Assembly (NCBI GenBank): GCA_000827495.1
Contig: KN817557.1
Coordinates: 225,533-289,532, forward strand
DNA: 64,000 nt
DNA from: Hypholoma sublateritium FD-334 SS-4
Lineage: Eukaryota; Basidiomycota; Agaricomycetes; Agaricales; Strophariaceae
Reading direction: 5' to 3'
Below are positions 55,969 to 64,000 of the stretch, piece by piece. The notes beneath the pieces were generated by a model. It ran no database searches and was not told the origin of the DNA. It saw only the letters and a program-made list of their open reading frames with translations. Numbering within the stretch: the stretch's first letter is position 1; every line of letters begins with the position of its first letter. The position numbers were made by a program, and so were the translations under genes.

Positions 55969-57118
55969 ATGGCCAGCATAGTTGCCCGACATGCTTTTGG
56001 CTCCCTGCGACGTGGCCGGATAGCCCAGCTGCCACGGAGTATACATTCAACTCCCGTGGGTGAGTCACAAATATTCATCTACAATGGCTGAGTGTTCATT
56101 GACGCGAACCCGGTTCAGCACTGAAGAAAAAGAGCAAAGTCGACATCGATGACTTGTTCGGGGACGACGCGGCCGTTGAGGAGGATCTCATACAAACTCC
56201 CTCCCCGACCAAGGCCGCATCTACAGCACCGAGTACGTCGGCGTCGCCACCCACATCACAATCGACAGAAGCCAAAGCACCAGTCAAAGCTACGAGGGTG
56301 AAGCTGGAACCTGCGGTTCGTCAACAACGGTTTGATGAGCAGGTCAAGTATATCGAAGCCCGGATTGGACGCGCGCCCACCATAAAGGACGAACGCGTTC
56401 GTAAGCGCCATTTCTTGATGCTACTTGACCTCGCACAATCGGAAAAGGACGTACGGAAGGTCGTGGAATTGGTTCCGCGGTTCAAGGAAGCCGGCGGAGT
56501 GCTCATCGGCTCCTTTGCAAAGGAGCTAGCCCGTGAGTGTTCTGAAGTGTTGGCTTCAAACGACGACTTACGTGATGTCTAGGGCGCTGCCAGGAACTCC
56601 AGTGCCAACAGGTCGCTCTTGACGTGTTCGGCAACTTCGCCAAATACGACGTCCCTCTTGATATTGAAGCGGCGCGCTGGCTACTCCATTCCGTCTATAT
56701 CAAACGCCCCTTGGAAGATGTTCTCATCGTCAGTGCCCTCTACCCCATATACAACCTTCCACCCATCTCCACGGACCTTGTTTCCGCCTCTCTTCTCGCT
56801 GCTGCATGCTATAAGGCCGGCACCCCCGAATCTATCAAGGCTGCCGACGCCCTCCAGCCAAATATCCAGGCGATGCTCAGGAAGGTCCAGCTCAGAAAGG
56901 CACCAGACCATGAGACGCGGAAGCTGAACAAATGGGTCTCATGGGCACTCCGCAAGGTCAACTCCGCAAGGGCAGACAAAGAGCCATTCGTTGCGCAAAA
57001 CGCCCTTCCTCTCAAGATTGAGCTCTTATCATCAAAAGCGGAGACCAGCGAGAAAGTGCTGCCAAAAGGGAACCAAGTTTCGAAAGCACACCTACCGCGG
57101 AAAGTGAAGCAAACATGA
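55969..57118 (+). CDS. probable mitochondrial protein, helical repeat type
   Basis: Three exons: 55969-56059, 56119-56532, 56583-57118; 346 aa, phases 1 and 1. The N-terminus MASIVARHAFGSLRRGRIAQ, rich in Arg and without acids up to about residue 30 (IHSTPV), is a good mitochondrial targeting sequence. Then a Lys/Asp patch (KKKSKVDIDDLFGDD), a Ser/Thr/Pro linker, and from RQQRFDEQVKYIEARIG a largely helical body with paired-helix character (VRKVVELVPRFKEAGG, ALDVFGNFAKYDVPLDIEAA, LLAAACYKAGTPESI) resembling TPR/PPR-like repeats. The C-terminus is basic. It is similar in style to mitoribosome small-subunit or mRNA-handling proteins, but I cannot name a family. Function is not assigned. Confidence 0.75.
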
Positions 57119-57269
57119 TCATGGGATACACCGAGGTCTTGGGCAGGCCTACTCATACCGATTACTTATAGACTGTCCCGTCCACGTAATTTCATAATTC
57201 TATCTAAGTTGCATAACTCACTGCCCTTCGTCTCACGGTTCTCCTTACTTCAGGGCAGTACTCAAGCCT

Positions 57270-58810
57270 TCAATCAAACCCGCGTCTTGCCCATGTCCCC
57301 GAATCTGGGAAGCTGCCTTCCTCGAGGTCGATCTCGCGACTCTCCTGTGCCAGCTCGCATGATGAGCAGAAAAGAGCCGCGGCACAGTCACCTACGCAAT
57401 CGCCCTCGATGGCATACCTCCGCCGCACAGCGGCACGGTTCGGGACCTGGATCGCCCACCCGAAGAGGCAGAACGTAAGACACGCGTGCACCGCACAATC
57501 GACAGAACACGTTCCCCCGCGCTTAGGGTGCACGCGCTCCAACTCATAGAGGTGCTCGATGCGCGCCTTGTTGCGCCCGTACACGATGCACGGGCACCAC
57601 AGCGCCTTGCAGCCTAGTGGGAGCGTCAGTCGTGAGTGAAACGCGCTCAGGTAGGAAACTCACAGGTGCCGAGATTGTGGTCGCAGAACAGACACAGGTC
57701 TGTGCTCCAGTCGCGCGTGCCGTCTGCGGCGTATGGCATGCCCTTCGCGTTGCGGTTGCCCACGACCACCCGCATGCCGCGCTGCGCCTGTGGCTCGCGC
57801 GTGACCGTGCGCTGTAGCTGCTGCTCTTTCAGTTGGTACAGCGAGTCCCGGTGCGGTCGCGGGCGCCAGGGTGTGAGGTTGTCTGATGGCACCGACTGCA
57901 TCGGTGCGCTTCCGTTGGCGCAACTGTCATTAAAATTCCCGCTCTGCTGGTATCCACGATTTTGGTCCACCGGCGGGAACGCGCTCTCCGCCTCTTCGTC
58001 GACGAACGATAATCCGTTCACGTCCAACCGCAGCGCACGGGATCGGCTCGCAGACGACAACGGAGGCGTCCGGCTCGTCGAGTACGCGCGGCTCGTGCTC
58101 TGTCGCGAGGTCATCTCCGGCGGGTGATATTCATTCACGATGGCGGAGACCCCCGTGCTCCGACCCATCGAGTATCTACCGTCATAGATCCCTTGTAGGT
58201 CATGGTTATATATTGACGAAGGCTGCGAGCGGGACATCCGCATATCTTGCCCCTTCATGTCTTCCGGTGGGAGCGCGCCCCGGCGACCGCCCCCCGAGGA
58301 CGCGGAGATGTGCATCGGAGTGCGCATGTGTCTGAGACCGCGCCCTTCAGGTTCCTCGTTCTGCTGCAAGGCGGGCAGCAGTCCGCGTCCAGCGCGGAAT
58401 CTATCCTGGCCCTCGTTGTACATCGCGCTAGGAACAGCCGCCCGCCTGCTGGGGGGCTTCAACAGTGTAAACTCCCTGGCTTCGTCCGCCGAGAACGAGG
58501 TGTAGCCATGAGCATTCGGGATGTAATATTCATCTTCCTCTGTACCATGCGGATTCGGGAATGCCATCGATACCATGCGCCGCGGGCCGAGTTGCTCCTT
58601 GCTCTCCTGGAGCCACGCGCCCGACGAGGTGTACCCCGCAGGGCGGAAACGGGTCTGCGCCCGCGCTGCGGGGCTGTTGACCTTCAGCCGCTTCGTTTTC
58701 CGTTTTTTCTCTACGACGTCCAAGGGCGGGATGGGGGGAGATGGGTTTGCCACTCGCAGAGCGGGGTAGTTGAAGGTGCGCGGAAGCGGGGAACTGGGCT
58801 GCATTGGCAT
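57270..58810 (-). CDS. PLAC8 family protein 2 with long disordered N-terminus
   Basis: Two exons, 57664-58810 and 57270-57613; 496 aa. Start MPMQPSSPLPRTFNYPALRV. The first 350 residues are Pro/Ser/Arg-rich and low in hydrophobics, with a basic KKRKTKRLK patch (a possible nuclear localisation signal). The C-terminal 150 residues are a PLAC8 domain: GNRNAKGMPYAADGTRDWS, CPCIVYGRNKARIEHL, CAVHACLTFCLFGWAIQ and CAAALFCSSCELAQESREI. PLAC8 proteins 1 and 3 have an intron after the WIMQ/FLLQ position; here that intron is absent and the frame reads straight through AIQVPNRAAV. The N-terminal extension is not seen in the other two and may be a fusion. Membrane association of the PLAC8 part is known in the family; the role of the extension is unknown. 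Confidence 0.82.
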
Positions 58811-59089
58811 TCGCAGCAGGAATCGGAGGCTTCATAATTTTGACTGGCTGTTCTCAGAGAAAGGAGGTTGAAAGGCGAATTGTGTTGTGGGCTGGGCCAG
58901 AAGGCTAGCCTGAAGAACATCTCGGCTGCAACTTTGATGCGTAAAATCTCCTACTGTTCAAGCACCCCTTGGGGACACGATAAGAACATAGACTTCAGAC
59001 GATCTGTGGGCATCTCATCGAACATAGAAGCACATTCCGCCAATACCGACATTATTTCAGCACATCGCTTACAAAATACGATCTACCGA

Positions 59090-59714
59090 TCAGTAGCGCT
59101 GAGAAAGGAAACTGTGCTCTTCCAACTCAATCTCCCGGGACTCCTGAACAAGCGCGCATGGCTGGCACCAGAGCGATGCACAGCAGTCACCACAGCCGCT
59201 GCCCTTGATATTGTAGCGGTGGCGGACGTGGCCGCGATTCGTCATCTGCAACGACGAAAATACGTGACGCTGTTAGTTCATCACAAATGTAAAGAGTAGC
59301 GGATAGGCTACGCACCTGGAGGAGGAAGCTCAAGCCGCAAATGGACGTTATCGCATGCCCCCAGCAGGCCCCCGACATGCACCCGCCGTGGTCCGGGTGT
59401 GGCGTGCCTTGCGAGTGCAGGTGCTGGTAACGGTGCTTGTTCTGCCCGTAGACGATGCAGGGGACGAAAGTCGCCAGGACGCCTGGTGTGGATAATCATC
59501 AATATCTGTGCCCAAATTCTTCAACGCCACGTAGTGCCGTTCTCGTGAACGTACAGGTTGAGCAATCCTCAAGACACCCGCACTTCTTGTGCGACCAGTC
59601 TCTGCCCTCGCTGTCAACTGGCATGTTGTTTGCGTTGCGATTGCCGCCGCCAGGCGCCACGACCATCGCCGCGGATGGCAAGGGCTGCGCAGAGTAAACT
59701 CGTTGGTTCGACAT
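59090..59714 (-). CDS. PLAC8 family cysteine-rich protein 3
   Basis: Three exons: 59555-59714, 59316-59482, 59090-59245; 160 aa. It reads MSNQRVYSAQPLPSAAMVV, GGGNRNANNMPVDSEGRDWS, CLEDCSTCVLATFVPCIVYG, GQNKHRYQHLHSQG and CGDCCASLWCQPCALVQE. Exon 2 is 167 bases with phases 1 and 0, identical to PLAC8 protein 1 at 27747-28320, so the two genes share an intron layout from a common ancestor. Adjacent to PLAC8 protein 2 in tandem. A TATAAAAG box lies about 150 bases upstream (59862-59872). Likely a small membrane-linked cysteine-rich protein; partner or metal not known. Confidence 0.85.
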
Positions 59715-60164
59715 GTTTATTAGAAAGTGTAGAGGAGTTGGTAAGATAAGACTTGAATCTGACGGCTACAGGAACTCGACCAGCGAAGTTCGTGAGGGGA
59801 AAGGTTAGCGTGGTGGGACTCGCACAGCAAGAAGACGGAAAAGCGTAAAATGCCTGCTGCGACTTTTATAGCGCTTTGTAACACCCTTGATGCCAAATAC
59901 AACCAGTGCTCCCCATCACTGGATCAGCGTTTCCGTCCTTGGCTGTGCAAACTAAGTGGTCAAGACATGCCGCCTGGAAACTGGTGCACGCATGTCATTC
60001 TATTGAAGCATTAATGTTGACAAACGTAGTGGCTAATAAAGGTACAGACTTTTGAGCGACGTCGAAATGAAAAGAATAATGATACAAACAGTATAGGAAC
60101 TTGATAGGAACAGATACTTAGTTGGATCGCAACTGGAACGTCCCACTAATTTGGCATCTACAAT
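59715..60164. other. intergenic, promoter of PLAC8 protein 3
   Basis: About 450 bases. Contains the TATA-like box of the left gene and the 3' flank of the DUF6533 gene. No other feature. Confidence 0.5.
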
Positions 60165-61988
60165 CTACAGCACCACAAATGGCAGATCAACTGGCTCGTC
60201 GTGGATGTCGATTACTTCAGTGAACGACTGTTCGACCCGCATCTTCCGGAGGGTGTTCATTTCAAACGACGTCAGCGCCTCCGGTGCGAACACTGCATTA
60301 TGAGAGTTCATGCTTTTCTGAGATGTGACGGGAAGCCTAGAGGTGTTTGCATTCCGGTTAACAGAGCGGATGTTAAGCACGACCCGATTGGCAAGTACGC
60401 AAGACATTGCCAAAGAGAACCCTACAGGTGCATCCAGCAGGCCTACCTGTAGAGCGTTGGAGTCAAATGGAAACCCTAGTTGCGTCCAGGAAGTAGAAAG
60501 GGAGCTTACTGGGGCGATGACCCAGACGAGCAAGCAGGTCAAATATGCCGCACCGATACTAGAAGTGATTGCAAGTCAGAAAAAAAGCTGCCGTCCAGAG
60601 GTAGACACCTACACCACAAAATATATAAGTGAATCTCGGATAAGAATTGCAACGAGCTCGCGGCCGCTGTGAAAGATACTAGTCCTGTTTGACCTATATG
60701 TTCGCAACCCTCGGATGACGGCCAGCGTGCAAAGCAAGGCCTCAAATGCCAGCATGGGAATCCAGAATGTGTAAAAATGGGGGGAAACATTGCCTGGCAC
60801 ACAAAACATCCCGTTAGGGATTGTCATAGCGGTTACTGTATCGCCAAAATGTGTTTAGTCATCGAGGTGATACCCAATTAGTGAACTCACCGGTGAGCTT
60901 AGCGAGGACTGTGTACATCACATACGCAGATATGCCCAAGCATAGAACCCAACATGATAACATGAGGACCAGAACCTTCTTGTTCAAAGAATACAGAGCG
61001 TAGAGGCGCATCTGCAGGATAGCTATCAAACATGGCAATCAGATTGATCACAGCCTCGCGAATCAAAACTCAAATGCTAACCTTCCGCCAGCAAGCATGC
61101 AATCAACCCCGTCCATCCTTGCCATCGGTAGAAATTCTGACCTGCGAACAGGTAAGAGATTGAATGATATTGACAGGTTCGTGCTATGTATATGGAAAAT
61201 TGCTTACAACTGTTTGGTAAGTTTACGAGTACGTTGGTGAGATTTTTGGGGAGCATTCTCGAAGACAGCACTCACAACTGATTCGGATTAGATGTAATGT
61301 TAGAGTGTTTAGCAAGACGAGAACCGATTTGAACACACCGTATGGTCCACAGTGTGTGCGAAGACGGCTGAGTAGTCGTGTGAACTTGGTATTGACTCCC
61401 CCAAACAATAAAAATGAATTATCACCATAGTTATTGAATCTGGAAAGAATAAGTCAGTGATAGAAATTTCAGAGAACGAAGATATCGCACACTACTGCAG
61501 CCAGTGAATAGTACCGGTTCTGTAACCAGAGGAATGATCTAAGTCTGAGATGCGGTGTCCCCGAGTCTGAGTACCTACTAGTAAAAAAAGAATCTTTCCC
61601 AGAGTCCACGAGCTTTTCTGCAAGGTGGGATGTTACTACACAACATGGTCTTCAGTCAATGTTGTTCCGCGTACCCATATTAAATCCACCTGAGAAATAG
61701 CAATTAGCGCTAACGCTGGAGGATAACGATCGAACAACGCACCTCGTCCCCCAAAGTAATCACTGTCGATTATCTAGTCAGCCTACTGCTCTCTCAATTC
61801 TTGAATGGTATATGGGGTCGCACAGTGGTCAAAGACTATGACGGTGGCAGAACCCACTAAGCAAACAACTCGGTCAAAGGTAGTACTTCCTGCGCCCACA
61901 TGTAGAACAACGCACGTTGAGTAAATTGCGTGATCTGGATATCGTACAAGCCTCGCACGATGAGCTGAAAGACTTGTGCCGTATCCAT
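60165..61988 (-). CDS. DUF6533 multi-pass membrane protein
   Basis: Starts MDTAQVFQLIVRGLYDIQIT at 61988; after the first intron follows GSATVIVFDHLITLGDEVD, the DUF6533 hallmark. Further exons give LIWKSSWTLGKILFLL, NRYYSLAAVVFNNYAVFAHT, RWQGWTGLIACLLAEAILQM, RLYALYSLNKKVLVLMLSC, PHFYTFWIPMLAFEALLCTL and GFSLAMSCVLANRVVLNIR. About seven hydrophobic helices suggest a receptor-like or transporter-like membrane protein; the function is unknown and the family is widely expanded in Agaricomycetes. Between VDHT and QNFYRW the frame is only continuous if two 2-base exons (61276-61277 and 61208-61209, both TT) are used, or if a weak donor is used with a 193-base intron. The last exon joins near 60430-60540 are less sure. 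Confidence 0.82.
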
Positions 61989-64000
61989 TCCAGAGAGCGT
62001 GGACAGTCCCTCGAGTAGACAGGATCTATAGGAATGTAGGAATGGAGAAGATATGGGCCATCAAGGGGAGAAGCTTGTATCAAGAGACGATTATTTATGG
62101 GGTTCTCTTAAGTCCACTGGAAGATGCGCTTGGGGAGGAAGCTGTAAACCTGTCAGCGATACCATCCAGGAACGGAAATAGCTCTTGAGCTTGAGATGTC
62201 AAGCCGGCCGGTGAATGGAGAATTTAGAACGCGAAAGCGACCAAGACAAGACGAAGATTGGACGAAGACCAGTGAAGATCCCTGATTGAGCTTGCGAGCA
62301 CCGCTGAAAGTCGTTCCGCTCTCAGCCCGGTTTTTATGGGGATTACGCTCGAGTTCATCCAGCGCCTCTCTGGACGAAGTTGAATGGTAGACTCTGGTTG
62401 AGGCTTGAGCTGAGTTGATCGTGTTCAGCCGAGCCTTAGAGGCCGAGTTTATACTTGTTTGTATATTGATGGTAGACATATTTGAAGTCCTTTTGGGGTC
62501 GACTTAGGACAAACTTGGGATCTCGCTTCCACCCTTTTAGAGTCACCTGCCTCTGATTATATCTTCGACGCCTGACAAGAAAATATATATCGGCTGTGAC
62601 ACCAGGTTGGCACCAGGTTGCTCAGTGGCTCACGAATGATTATCTTATCTTGTGGCATCGTTGTGGCATCATTGTGGCACATTTCCACCCTACGCAGCAA
62701 CTGTGAATTATGTGTGTAGCCTGTTACTAACACCCAAACCAACGGTCATTCGAATCACTTGGATCTTTTTCTACCCCCTACTGCTTTTACCTCCGTAGCT
62801 ATTCCAAGCTATCACTGAGATCGAACTTCCTAGACTGCATTAGTTCCGAGAGTTGTGCATCAGGTTCGATGCCAGGTGCTGACAATTCTTCTGCACTCTA
62901 TATATACCAGATGTATTTGGTTAGTGTGAGAGTTTGCGTTTCTTTGACTTGACTTCTGATATTTAGTTTCAAGCATGATATATAACTTCCTTTGATAGTC
63001 CTTACGCCGGGCGGGTGCTGCCAAGCACCGATGGTACAATTCCTCCATAAATTTAAAAGAAACTGATCTCCGTGGAGTGATTTTGTCACATAGAGAAAGT
63101 GATACCTTGCTACCAGTTACCGTTTTTACGGTGCTCTAATACCTGGTGTTTTATCGCCGCTATACCGCCTAGAAATCTCTACTGAGTTGCTACTAAGTCT
63201 ATCAGATTCTGGTTCAACTCGCTAAGATTAGATATCGGATCGATGTCAACACGAGATGCAATATCATGATTATTTATCACGCATGCGTTCGACATGAAAG
63301 AAGTGCGCTACTACATGAGGCCAGAGGCCTAAGGTCTGAGGGATTGAGCGTGAACGCTGAGGATACGGCCATGATTGGACTAAGCAATTTGATATAACCA
63401 TAAGCAATCTATCTTCTCAGCCGTACTGAGCACTACTAACACTCGGTTTGAGGACCAACACTTCACTGTAGTCCAGAAGGTAAAAAGCGGTGATTTTTCA
63501 CTGCTGTCTTTCCGCAGAAGCAGATGGTGAACACCACGCAACTTTCGCCATTTGCATGCACTATTTTCAAGACTTCGATTGGCCCTCAGTTTGGAGAATA
63601 GATTCCCCGTTGATAAACTTATAGAATCTACAGCCAACTCCTAGCAAGCGCTTTGAGTCCTGCGCCCGGCGAAACAAATTTACTTCGCCTGACAGTGACC
63701 GCTTGGGCCGTGTCTGCTTTTCTGATTTCGTCATAGATGGCATGGTCCCCGACGTATACTATAATTGTTAGAATATTGAACTTTTGAACGCTCAGTAAAT
63801 TATCTCACGACTTTGGCGTGTGCCTTGTTCCTTCAAGCTATATGGCGTAGCATTCACGTACACAATCTATTCACATATATACAGGTCAAATACTTAAAAT
63901 ACAATTTCACTATGTCGAAGAATCTGTTTAATACCTACTGGGAGGAAACTGGAAGTACTTAATAATATTCGGTTAGTTTATGCGGCACCCACCCAGTGTA
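61989..64000. other. intergenic, 2 kb to window end, no gene recognised
   Basis: Short frames on both strands, the longest 108 codons (minus, 62153-62479), none with motifs. Small direct repeats of GGCACCAGGTT and TTGTGGCATC occur near 62595-62665. No tRNA found. Confidence 0.4.

Noticed and set aside
62153..62479. 108-codon minus-strand frame
   Set aside because: No motif, no signal peptide, no neighbouring exons; compatible with chance.
1..64000. CRISPR arrays, bacterial operons or phage genes
   Set aside because: No regularly spaced repeats or prokaryotic signals; the gene structure is clearly that of a fungal nuclear genome.

Overview
The window is nuclear DNA of a filamentous basidiomycete, most likely an Agaricomycete. 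The evidence is many short GT-AG introns of about 50-65 bases inside dense genes, basidiomycete-typical families (DUF6533 membrane protein, S41-like secreted peptidase, HsbA-like surface proteins, PLAC8 proteins, CBM1 modules, F-box protein) and a Ty1/copia retrotransposon. Some stretches are very GC-rich (1-8.7 kb, 57-59 kb) and others AT-richer and gene-poor. There is no bacterial operon structure. Exon joins were worked out by hand from frame, splice signals and family similarity remembered from general knowledge; no search was run.

Layout. 0-9 kb: end of a DUF7330-like gene (+), an AT-hook nuclear protein (+), peroxin PEX13 (-), a DUF2264 protein (+). 10.8-12.4 kb: an HsbA-like secreted protein (+) followed by a decayed 3' fragment of a second DUF2264 gene. 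15-23.4 kb: a Ser/Thr-rich single-pass membrane protein (+), an intron-rich S41-like peptidase gene (-) with a strongly supported 4-base microexon, and a basic conserved protein (-) whose first intron looks like GC-AG. 25-38.8 kb, all minus strand: F-box protein, PLAC8 protein 1, aldose 1-epimerase, translation factor eIF3g, a Ser/Thr kinase. 41-42 kb: a second HsbA-like gene (-) with the same five-exon structure as the first. 42.9-49.3 kb: a complete-looking copia retrotransposon with two 247-bp LTRs that read identically, a 5-bp target duplication and a primer site matching the anticodon arm of initiator tRNA-Met; it carries a 991-base N gap and scattered N. It lies about 255 bp upstream of an intron-containing tRNA-His gene. 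50-64 kb: a small Cys-rich protein (-), a secreted protein with two CBM1 modules (-), a secreted unknown protein (+) with a truncated copy upstream, a probable mitochondrial protein (+), PLAC8 proteins 2 and 3 (-), and a DUF6533 membrane protein (-) whose frame is best explained by two consecutive 2-base exons.

The genes do not form one pathway. Housekeeping genes (PEX13, eIF3g, aldose epimerase, kinase) are mixed with lineage-expanded secreted or membrane families that show local duplication: two HsbA genes, three PLAC8 genes, one DUF2264 gene plus relic, one secreted protein plus relic. The observations most worth a second look are the ultra-short exons in the S41 and DUF6533 genes, and the young copia element beside a Pol III gene.
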